Below, piece by piece: positions 54,907-64,000 of a DNA stretch of 64,000 nt. Position 1 is the first letter of the stretch. Every line of letters begins with the position of its first letter. The stretch is from Sthenelais limicola. Taxonomy: Eukaryota; Annelida; Polychaeta; Phyllodocida; Sigalionidae. The notes under the pieces are model-generated. The model was not told the DNA's origin. It was given only the letters and a program-made list of their open reading frames with translations, and searched no databases. The DNA lies in assembly GCA_942159475.1 (NCBI GenBank), contig OW804097.1, positions 5,733,685 to 5,797,684 of the forward strand, given 5' to 3'. The position numbers were made by a program, and so were the translations under genes.

Positions 54907-56854
54907 CATAATTTATGTCAGAATGGGGGTTACCACCTATAGAGTTAGAGTGGTCTGTTTGATTTTTCAGTTATGGTAGAGGAAGCGCTTCTGGACACCA
55001 AGCACATACCCAATTAATCGATAACAAAATTAGCTTTGAAGTAATACTGTAGTCAATTAGATTTAGAACACCTCACAAGAAATTTGATGTAGCATTTCAT
55101 TTAGTGACCCTAAATTATCTACTTGATTTATATTCAAGTGACTGACATCAATCCAATGGGAAGAATGACTCTGCTGGACGTTGGTTTTGATGATTAAAAC
55201 TTAGAGATGTGATCAATGTTTAAGCAAAGTAAGTTGCTAAAATAGGGTTCAAATGCAAATCTGAAAAATAAATTAAATATAGTCTTCTTTCAATAGGTTA
55301 ATTTTAAGGGTGAAATGAAGTGGAAGCAAATTGCTGGCATAGTCACTTTTGCGTGGATCTTTAAAACTGTTGTAGCTGGCTGCATCACCCTACCTCATCT
55401 GTATCTGACTACAGGTAGACAAACTAAAGCTAACAAATATAAATACACATAATGAACTGATGGAGAAATACACAAAACCAAACATTCACATTGGTTATTG
55501 CCTTGACTTTATTCAAATACAGCAGACACTTTGAAGTTTCTGAACTAAGTTTTGACATCTAGATTAAAGCTGCTCCCTATTCTCAACTGACATCCATTCC
55601 CCCTTATATTAAGAGATTCTACTCTAGTTTAATTCATGGTCAAAAACAGGGGTTCAAGGTAACAGGAATAATCAACCTTAAACATTGTTTGCTATGTTCT
55701 TTAAGACATACACAAGTACACATTGAAAGCATACAAGTTATTGACATTGATTTCTGCACATATTCCACCTGTAATTCATGGTGGGGAATGGGTGCTCAAG
55801 CTGACAGGATCAGTCTACCTTAACCGCTTTCTATAATCATAATCTATTCTTGTAAACTATTACTAACAGCAACATCATGCAGTATTCAATAAGGACAGGA
55901 TTTTCTTTATAACATTTTACCCATTGCAGACATCAAGAAGGGATCATCTATTTCCAAATATATGGAAAGTTTACACATTGAAAGCGCATACAACTACATT
56001 GTCAAGTAGGTTTTCCAAACAAATCAAGGTAAACCTATGAAATGACCTTCTACTGACAGGAATATATGGGCAACTACGCAAGTATTTGGGAAAATATGGG
56101 AATGTTGGAAACCAGGCGGCCAACATTTGACATCACAATTACGGAAAGCCACAGCCTAAACTGGGTCATTAATATAATATATATAAGTTCACAGAATCAT
56201 CTTGTAGTGATGTGTTAGGTATAGTATCCATGTCCGACGAATATACTGTTCTCCAACTTATGCCAATCGAGAAAGCTTTAAACTAATGTGTTGAATATGT
56301 GTCAATGTCCCTTTAATTTTTAAAGGTATTTGGTTGTCAGATCTGTTTATTTAATTGGTGTCCCCGCTCTACAGACACATATATATATATGCTCCTAGTG
56401 TATTCCCACACCTTATAGTTGATGTACCTTTAGTCATGAAATTATGCGTTAGTAATAGTAATATCCATGGCTAAGTGGGTATACATAGAGGATGTAATTT
56501 AGTCATGAAATCATACATTATTAGCAATACAATCTATGTAGTAATAATTATGTCTAATGTACATCATGTAGTAGTACAACTACACTACGAAGGTGGGGTG
56601 ATGCTATTGGCCATTCCTCTACTCATCAGCCGGCAAGAATTAAGTTTTCCCAGTCCACTACACAAGAACTATCATCATAAGGAGGTTAACTTATTATTGA
56701 ACAACTTTATCAAGAAAGTTAATCTGTGTCAAATTAATTCTTTTAGCTGTCTTCCCCCTTTTATTTATTTAATTAACATATTGTTTTATCCCGTATGGTA
56801 TTATTCTACTCTTCTATATATGTTTTATCCCGTACAAGCTGTACAAAGGCCAGC
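54907..56854. other. Intergenic, non-coding
   Basis: AT-rich, no gene recognised. A 17-base TATGGTATTATTCTACT stretch near 56798 also occurs inside the solo LTR (near 54646), and may be a fragment of a related element. Confidence 0.45.
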
Positions 56855-57648
56855 TTATGACAGTGTGTACAGCTTTACATACCACTGATCATTTATACAT
56901 GTAGTGAGAGCCATGAGAGTTGGGTCTCTCTGCCTCTCCAGTATGCTAACACTACGTGGGTCTCCAAGCTCACCTTCTACCTCTAGGCCATGCAGGTATT
57001 CACCCTGGTATGTGAACACACTCACACAATGGCCTTTAAACTCTGCCACAAGGATGTACTCACCCCCACCCACAGTACACACATCATAGGGACAGTTGAG
57101 TTCACCCTTGGTACCTTTGTTCTGGATTGATCTACCCTCTCCAGTTTGACGGTTAATGACCAGGACAGCATTACTGTTACATGAACCAAGCAACAGATCG
57201 CCAGTTTGGCACGAATACATCAAACATACTAGATCTTTCCACTGAGGATCTATCTGATACTGCCCTTGCTTCACCAGGTCCCTACTGTACACCCATATTG
57301 TGGGTGAAGTAAGCTCCTTCATATAGATACATGAGTTGTCTATAGCTGCAGTAAAAGGCTCTACACCAGGAGGAGTCCACTCCCTGACCTCTCCCTTGTT
57401 AACATCATTAATCACTAGTTTAACTGGATCCCTTGTAGTCATAACCCAGGATCCATCCTCAGCTGTGCTGATCTGTGTAGGGTTTGTTGCAGCATGTATG
57501 AGTGAAGCTGTACAGGAAGAGGATGCCATGTCATAGTTAACCTGGTGGAGGCCTGTAGATGTAGTAACCAGTAGTCTACCATCATGTGTCAATGCTACTT
57601 TTGGTGATGAACCAACAGATGGAATCTGCCACTTGGCCATGTATGTGG
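56855..57648 (-). CDS. Terminal beta-propeller exon of a TRIM-like paralogue
   Basis: An acceptor (GTGTTTTCAG) is followed by 264 codons and a stop. The exon begins in the same phase as exon 6 of the plus-strand gene and shares long blocks with it (ASLIHAAT, STAEDGSWVMT, LVINDVNKGEV, EWTPPGV, FTYQGEYLH). The two are tail to tail, 3.5 kb apart. No RING, B-box or linker exon is found upstream on the minus strand before the Gypsy element at 60.2 kb. The rest either lies beyond the window, the element having inserted in an intron, or has been lost. The frame is intact, which favours a functional gene. Confidence 0.8.
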
Positions 57649-58603
57649 CTGAAAACACAGAACATATTTTAGAATTTTAAGAGATGTATCTTGTAAGTCA
57701 AGATTTTCCTGATGTGGGGGAGGTTACAAAGGTAAATTGCCAGCGTTCTCAGCACTGGAGCAGGGGGCAATTCAAGGAGCTAATGCATGGGAAAATAGAA
57801 GTCAAGTAACAATATTTCTTTCAAACTTTGTCTTGCGAAAGCACATGGTTTGGGGAATACAAAAAGCAAAAAATATGATCATACTATTTTATATTTTAGT
57901 GACGACTGAAGTTAACTACCATTCATTATTGATTGATATGTCAACGGGGAAAAGCATGAATTCTCAGTTTTTACAAGATTTTAGACTGAACAATGCAAAT
58001 TGTTTCTTGTAAATTTCTCCAAATGTAGCTGACATACCGTTTTGTTTTCTCACAAATCAGAAAACAGGGTTAAACATAGTTGGACAACTATTATTCACGG
58101 TTGAAGATGGCAGATGTAATTCATCGTGATACAAGTTCAGCTGAATAACCTATTTTTTTTAGTTAAATGGAGCCCTGTATTTTTAAATTGGGAGGGTAAA
58201 ATAACATGTCAGCTATGCATATGCAGATTTAAAAGAAAATCACTTGATTCAAATATCTCTAACAAACTTAAAATTAACAAAAAGAAATGCATGTACCAAG
58301 TATCAAGAATCAAAGAGAAAGCTTATCAATATTAATTATGACCCTACTACCGAATAATTCAGAAAAAGCCCACATGTTTTAGGCCCCACCATGTGGAATT
58401 GTCTCAGTCGAGAGAAGGCTCTCTCATGGGTTAAATTAAAAAGTAATCTTAAAAATAAGGAGAATTGGATACTGAGGCAATGGGATATAGAAAGTTGCAT
58501 GTTATGCTAGTGTGAATGTCTACTCTTGGGGAGCTTATGGGGACATTCCATGAATAACCACTCGGTTGTAATAGGGAGTTGCGTAATTACTGCTAATGGT
58601 TAA
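57649..58603. other. Non-coding (intron or upstream of the paralogue exon)
   Basis: No RING/B-box exon on the minus strand and no credible plus-strand gene. Confidence 0.45.
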
Positions 58604-59186
58604 TGTAGAGTCTCGTTGATCGTAATGAATCTAGTTGATCTCACTAGCTGTGTAATAATAACTCTAGTAGAGCAAAGGTCCTCTATTTATTGGGTCCAAT
58701 CTCGTAACATGTCAATCAGTCAATATAGTAGGTGCAAAGCTGGGCCATAGTCAGAACCTGCAGTTTAAGTCAGTCTAGTCAGTAGACTCTAAGTCCAGTC
58801 CATTCAGTCAAGTCAGAGTAGTCTTAAGATATAGATTTCATGTCAGTAGATCTGTAGGTGTAAGTGAATGAGAGTCTATTGTGTTCGTCTTGCAAGTGTT
58901 CAGCGTCTATCTCTGACAGGACCAAGGGTCTTTATATATTATTAGGATTTCATCATTTAAACTGGGCCTTGCAGCAATGTTCCAGAACATTCTAGCAAGC
59001 CCCTAGTAGCATTGCATGAGAATTACTTGGTATAGAAGGATTGGAAAGGGGACTTGCATCACTCCAGAAGTCCAGAGCTCATGAGCGACTCAACCCTGAT
59101 GCAATATATTCTAAATCTATGGAGGGGCGGGTCTGGTGCAATACCCTGATTCATGTCATCATGAGGGGGCAATGCCTCAGACCACA
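58604..59186 (-). repeat. LTR-like sequence on the minus strand
   Basis: On the minus strand it runs from TGTGGTCTGAGG to GACTCTACA. It has a TATATAAAGACCC TATA box (about 58932-58944) and, further on, CCCAATAAATAG as poly(A) signal. The TGTGGT start recalls the Gypsy LTRs of this window. No target duplication was found and no internal domain adjoins it. Confidence 0.4.
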
Positions 59187-59372
59187 TCCTATTTTACTAT
59201 TGCAATAGCTGCCAAATCTTTTCTTTGTGAAGAGACTGACTTACATGTATAATTTAGGGTGAGATAGATCAACGTTTTGCTTTTATTCTGTTATAGTGGA
59301 CTGTATGTTTAGGTAATTTTTATTGGCCAAAAAATCTTGGAAATGTGTCATGCAGGTTATTGAATTGTTATT

Positions 59373-59512
59373 ATATTAAATAGCCCGATGTCGATGTCAA
59401 ATTGATCGAGACAGAGGGTCAAAGCGCACAACACCCCGAAGGGGTGGAGTGCGCTTTGACCCGATGTCGAATGTCGAGATGGATTTGACATCGACAGAGG
59501 GCTATTTAATAT
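59373..59512. repeat. 140-bp foldback (near-perfect palindrome)
   Basis: Arms of about 65 bases run from ATATTAAATAGCCC through GGTCAAAGCGCAC to a tiny CGAA centre at about 59440-59443 and back (GTGCGCTTTGACC ... GGGCTATTTAATAT). It could form a long hairpin as DNA or RNA. It is likely a foldback-type miniature transposon. Confidence 0.85.
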
Positions 59513-60187
59513 TTATTTCATACTAAATCAACAAGAGAAAGACAATTTTAATGACATTTTACCACGGTTTCCATCGAGTTTGCGGACATCGGTCTTGAAC
59601 GAAAGCCATGATGGCGGAAGTAAGTTATATCATTGCGCGCTTAGACTTTTCACTACTTTTCATTCGATTTTTCTTTAATATATGTTTCCAAGTCTGATTT
59701 CTTCAGAATTAATATAACTCGAACTGGACATTAAGGTATATATTTGGTTTTCTACCTTATGGATCTCCATATATAGCTTGAGATTCTTCAGACGGGTGAT
59801 TATTTTTTCTCTCACTGGTTACCAAGTCATGATACGTTCACAAAAAATGTCAACAAACCATAACTTTCGTCTTTATTCAGACAATAAATAAACAATACAT
59901 ATATATTACTCAAATTACTTCTCAACATGGAGAATAAGACTTCCACCGCTGATGTTAGCTCCGGCAAATACACATTCTTGCTGTTTTTTTGCTGGTCACT
60001 TGAACTGGCAAACGTATGGCCGTGCCGGCATTGAAAAAAGCGGATCGAAGCAGACAATTTTTTCCTAGGCTTCTCATTGGTCAATCTAGTCACGTGACCC
60101 ACAAAAGTAGTTCGGTTGTAATCACATACGTATGCTATACAAGAATTCTAATCGCACCCCCGAATCAGGCGCTCTAAATCATGTACG
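59513..60187. other. Flank of Gypsy element 2; possible promoter-like sequence
   Basis: Contains CACGTG and an ATTGG (CCAAT complement) near 60078-60095. On the plus strand a well-placed ATGATGGCGGAA is followed by GTAAGTT at about 59608-59626, which looks like a tiny first exon. No downstream exon confirms it. Confidence 0.3.
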
Positions 60188-60679
60188 TGTAGTGAATCTG
60201 TGTCGCAGGTTCGTTTCCCTTGGCGTATCCGAAGCTTATTAATCGAGAGTTGATATAGAACAAAAGGAACAAAGGCAGGCGCTACCTGTTCACTTGGGTT
60301 TTATTGTGAGGTTTCGGAACTGGCATCAGTTCGCATCAGACCTGACTAGACTGTGGACTTCGGATTACCTGGCCAGCCAGGTAACCCTCATCCAAAGGTG
60401 TCTATCAGACCTATACATCAACAGTCAACAATTCACAATGAGCGGTATAAGTAACACTATCCACACTGAGAGGTTCATCATGGCCTCTACAGCTTACATT
60501 AAATGGTAGAAACCCAGGTCGTGGTTACTATCGACCAACAGCTGGCTGCTGTTAAATATATAAAAGGCGACAGGCAAAACATATGATTTAGACTAAAAAG
60601 TCCCGCGGACCAGTAGTGACCACTGGGGAGGTTCGGACGAACTAACCCTCAGCGGCCACCTACACCCAATATCACCACA
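60188..60679 (-). repeat. 3' LTR of Gypsy element 2
   Basis: 492 bp on the minus strand, starting TGTGGTGATATTGGG right after the purine tract and ending CAGATTCACTACA. AATAAAACCC lies near 60300. Its start and end motifs match the LTR at 8009-8420. Confidence 0.85.
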
Positions 60680-60754
60680 ATACCCCCTTTTTTCTTTTAA
60701 GAGTTTGAAAAGAAAAATCTTAAAAACTCGACAGGGTAAGAAAAAGTAAAAGTC

Positions 60755-60990
60755 TACAAGTAGGAGCATAAAGTGTGTCCTCTCTACAATGAACAAATAA
60801 ATCAATCTTATGAAAACTTCAGGAATCGACAAATAGGAGCATTCTGTGTCCTAACTGATGTGAACAATTATCCGAAGTAAGAAAGAAAATTTATGAAAAA
60901 CCTTTTTACGTTTGACAGGCAGGAGCATATAGTGTCCTCACTAACAAGCAAACAATCTGTTCTACAGAACTTATTTTATGAAAAAGGTTA
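60755..60990 (-). repeat. Degenerate 73-86-bp tandem repeat before the purine tract
   Basis: On the plus strand AGGAGCAT(A/T)..GTGTCCT occurs at 60762, 60835 and 60921. The latter two units are each preceded by TTATGAAAA-type sequence. Same position relative to the LTR as the 22-bp minisatellite of element 1. Confidence 0.65.
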
Positions 60991-61137
60991 TCACTTTCAT
61001 TATTGTAGACTTCACGTAAATGTCGGCGCCACACACCAGGGTCATGATCCGAGGATCCAGGGCATCCGACAGCATCCGAGGTGGTTAAATCGGGTCGAAG
61101 GGCGGTCCAGTCATCATCGTCCATGCGTTTCCTCCGT

Positions 61138-63315
61138 TTAGTTACCATTGCCATCGTCGTCTTTCGGTCCATCGGGCGAGTCCTTCGCAGAAGGTCTGTC
61201 CGGAGTATCGAACATACTTCCGAACATACCTTGCTCGGGAGGCGCCCGGCCCAACGCAGCCGAAGCCACAGTTCTCTGAGGCTGGGGTGGCTCACGTTGG
61301 GACTTCATCTGGTCCAGGAGACTGGTGAGGAAATGGATTTGTTGGTCGTTAACCTCCAACGTCCCACCAGCTCGACTGGACACCACGGTCAAACCAGGAG
61401 TCTCGCCCGAGCCTGAAGAAGGCAAGGCTTGAGCTCCCTCAACTGGTTTGGCAGGGAGAGAGGTCGGCTTTCCACCCAGGGAACTTTCCGACCTGCTCAC
61501 ACCTTGATTGGACTCGTCCGAATCATCCAAAAGCAAGCCCTGGAGTCTGGTATTCTCCTCCAAGAGCTTCAGGATGCGTTGTTCCTTCTCCTGATTGGAT
61601 GCCTTCAGAGTCCGGATGAGGAGAGCCTGCTGACTGATGGTTTCTTTCAGCGTGCCTACCTCATCCACCTTCGCCCTCACCGCCTGAAGCTTTTTCAGAG
61701 GAGTCACAAGAGCGGCCACGGTCACTTTGACCTGCCTCTTGGCATCCTCTGCAGCTACTTGCAGGGCTTTCAACGCCTGGTTCACGCCGGTCTCTGATGT
61801 TTCCACCAGAGCAGCGGTCTCCAAAGCACAAGGCAGTTCGGCCAGAGTTGTGTCCACCCATTTCTGGGCCTTCCTCGAACGTCTGCTCCTCTTAGCAGGA
61901 GGAGCAGTCAACTCAGCTGCCTTCGACTGGCTCTCAGTCCTCGGACGCTTGGAGGCTGCGGCCTTCGAGCTAGTACTAGCACTTGACTTGTCCGAAGTCG
62001 CTGTGCTAGACTTTACCGGGGTCTGAGTCGGTTTGGATTTCCCAGTACCAGTTCTGGGGACATCCACCTCACCAGCCTTTCGAAGGGTCCGGAGATGGGC
62101 CATCGAAAGATGAGTAGTCCGAATGAAAGCTCCGAAGGGCTTCCATTCAGGCTTCACTTTCGCCGCCTTCTCTATCGCCTTCGGCCTTCCCTGGTTGTGC
62201 AGCAGCTCCTCCCCATTCATGATGTGGCTGACCAACTCCGATTTCCTGTCAAGCTGCTGCTGACAGTTCTCGTAGGGGCAGACCCACACTTCTGTCTGAG
62301 GGGTGTGAACCTCGCACAGGTGCCTGAAGAATCTTTCTCGGGTGGAGAAAGTTCGGACACCTGAAGCATTGAGCTTCACTCGCCTACACACCAGGTACGG
62401 ACAACGAAATCCAGGCTCCCACAGAGTTGGTACCAGTCAGAGCTTCTCACTGGTACCAGGCTCCATTTTACCCGCCTTACACAGCCCCGGGTAGAGACAG
62501 GATTCATACCGAAGCATGAGTCCATGGTCATCTTCAGAGTCGGACTCTGTGGCCATCAGATGACGTGAGCCTGGCCGATCGTGCTTCGGGTTCAGCGGGA
62601 CAATATCAGTGGCCTTGTCCAGCTCGGCATTGAACTTAGTCAATGAGCCTGCGTGCGCCAACTGATCCTCCCTCACCTTAGCACGATGCACATGGACCTT
62701 TTTCAGCTTCCGGAACTTCAACTTAGTAGTTCCAGTCGCTGGGGCAGGTGCCTTGCCTTTCGAGTTCGACTTGGGGTCCGAACTCCGGGGCTTCCGAACT
62801 TGACGGGCAGAAGACCGGGTGCTCTTGGCCGGTGAATCCATGAGCTCCACAGTCACTGCCGCCGAGGAATCAGCAGGATCTGGAGATAGAGTCCGTGGGG
62901 ACTCGACCATCTCTCCATCCTTCATCCTCGGCCTGTCCTGCTTTCTGGGGGATCTAGGCTTCTGCTTAGAGGTACCAGCCGAAGATACAGTCTTAGCTTC
63001 GGGAGTCTCGGACTCAACCTCAGCCATGTCTGTCACCATCGCCGCATCCTCTTCAGCAGCTGCTTTCCTAGCATCCTCGGCCTCCATAATTGCGCCCCAG
63101 CAAGTTACGGTGCCGGTCCCAGAGCCACCTGCGTCAGGCTGACCCATGCCAACAAGGATCCGAGACCCTTCCAAGACCTTAGCCTCCTCGTCCGACAATA
63201 CCTCGCAGTCCGAACCGTCCAGATCCATCTCTAGATCAGACTCGGACAGCTTGGCGTTGAGGGAATCAGCCAACTGGTCCTCGGTCATGTTCTCGAATTC
63301 TCCTGAAGTCGACAT
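61138..63315 (-). pseudogene. Zinc-finger/coiled-coil ORF of Gypsy element 2, one in-frame TGA
   Basis: From the ATG at 63313-63315 the frame runs to a TGA at 62437-62439 and continues in the same frame to 61138, about 725 codons in all. The TGA falls where element 1 has an aspartate codon, just before the first zinc cluster. The N-terminal part is acidic, then proline/serine-rich with a basic KLKFRKLKK block. After the stop come C-x4-C, the TRERFFRH block and histidine pair, a second C-x4-C, and LDRKS. A serine/threonine/lysine-rich linker, a leucine-rich coiled coil (about 61530-61650, with LKLLEENTRLQGLLL) and an acidic end follow. A single nonsense mutation is the simplest reading. The CTG after the TGA leaves stop-codon readthrough conceivable. 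Confidence 0.8.
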
Positions 63316-64000
63316 CACTATTCAATCGGTACCTGAAAGTATAATGATGGTATGGGTAGAAATAAGTACAGAAAATACCTGTTATTTGCTGCAGATGGAC
63401 GTTCGGACTCCTCTCGGACACGCTTCGGCTGTGGCTGACAGCTACTACACACATAGAGCGTAGTGGTATCGAGAAATCCAAACCTTCACTACACGAATAT
63501 ACCCACGCTTTAGGCACAGTGAGTTGGTTGATTACTTCCAAAACACAAAGACTGAACGTTTATTGGTATACCAGCAGCGGATACGCTGTTCAAGTTTAGT
63601 TTAACACCTTCGGATAGTAACGTTCATTCATTCCTACACCAATGGCGAAAACAACATGGCCGCTATAGGTCCCACGCCAGCCCGCGCATTATCAACGTGC
63701 CCCAAACACAGTTAATATACGACCCACAGCATTCATGCAACTTGACTACTCGAGCAAAGGGACTACAAACACAGGGCAATATATTTCACAAGGATCATCA
63801 CTTGATAAAACTTACTGCAGTGTTCTCTTTCTAAGAGGTAGTCTCGGTGCTTTGCTTCGCGGAAGCAGGAAGTAGACTGACTGAAACGGTAAAACACCAG
63901 CGTATTTAACCACTGCAACGCCAGAGTTGCATTCAGTCGCCGCACTACTGCAGCGCCAATTTTCTTCCCGCGCTCACCTTCTGAGCCTGAAAATAGCTTT
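63316..64000 (-). other. Upstream untranslated region of Gypsy element 2
   Basis: About 680 bases without a pol-like frame. On the minus strand AACAG|GTATTTTC (63379) and ATACTTTCAG|GTACC (63332) would define a 46-base intron just before the ORF start. That is small for an animal intron and therefore uncertain. Confidence 0.35.

Larger units (their letters stand above)
60188..64000 (-). mobile_element. Gypsy element 2, minus strand (3' part; pol outside window)
   Basis: Reading leftwards: an untranslated stretch from the window edge, the zinc-finger/coiled-coil ORF (interrupted by one stop), a degenerate tandem repeat, polypurine tract AAAAGAAAAAAGGGGG, and an LTR with TGTGGTG...CACTACA ends. 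It has the same plan as the element at 1-8420 but is clearly diverged. If the spacer length is similar, pol should end just beyond the right edge. Confidence 0.85.

Noticed and set aside
56475..56888. 137-codon open frame
   Set aside because: Low-information, hydrophobic AT-rich peptide that overlaps the end of the real minus-strand propeller exon.
59608..59630. Possible first coding exon ATGATGGCGGAA followed by GTAAGT
   Set aside because: Good context but no downstream exon on the plus strand before the Gypsy element; not enough to call a gene.
63333..63378. 46-base intron just upstream of the zinc-finger ORF of Gypsy element 2
   Set aside because: Both splice sites look acceptable, but the length is below that of most animal introns and element 1 has no clear equivalent.

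Overview
This is 64 kb of animal nuclear DNA. It is AT-rich with long non-coding stretches, and its genes have GT-AG introns. Host genes are sparse: a UDP-glucuronosyltransferase, a multi-exon TRIM-like gene with a beta-propeller tail, and a lone fibrinogen-domain exon. Gypsy, LINE and short inverted-repeat transposons dominate. The mix suggests a marine invertebrate, perhaps a deuterostome. That placement is inference; no taxon-specific marker was identified.

Layout. 1-8420: the 3' two thirds of a Ty3/Gypsy retrotransposon (pol, a zinc-finger/coiled-coil accessory ORF, a downstream ORF, a 22-bp minisatellite, polypurine tract, 3' LTR). 8.4-22.5 kb: mostly non-coding, with short inverted-repeat elements, an orphan fibrinogen-domain exon near 13.5 kb and low-complexity DNA. 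22491-25579: a 5'-truncated, frameshifted LINE on the minus strand. 25.6-30.3 kb: decayed LTR fragments and coding-like remnants. 30345-33493: a complete, young, gag-only LTR retrotransposon with a 4-bp target duplication, sitting inside a 1.4-kb repeat whose inverted partner at 18973-20527 preserves the empty site. 37233-38789: a UGT with an uninterrupted coding sequence. 44081-45057: a hAT-like non-autonomous element. 47008-53374: a six-exon gene that I reconstruct as CARD-like domain, RING, two B-boxes, coiled coil and beta-propeller, 710 aa. 54493-54902: a solo LTR. 56855-57648: the terminal propeller exon of a paralogue on the opposite strand, tail to tail with the first. 60188-64000: a second, diverged member of the first Gypsy lineage on the minus strand, with the same order (zinc-finger ORF, tandem repeat, polypurine tract, LTR).

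Three observations stand out. (1) A Gypsy lineage has a C2H2-like zinc-finger plus coiled-coil ORF where env would normally lie; two divergent copies are visible. (2) A TRIM-like gene has a probable N-terminal death-fold (CARD-like) domain and an inverted paralogue, which suggests an innate-immune-type family. (3) A gag-only LTR element has near-identical LTRs, and its insertion site can be verified inside this window. The order of three repeat types at 15.8-20.5 kb is mirrored at 30.3-35.2 kb, which suggests an old inverted duplication. All protein assignments are by motif reading, without database searches.
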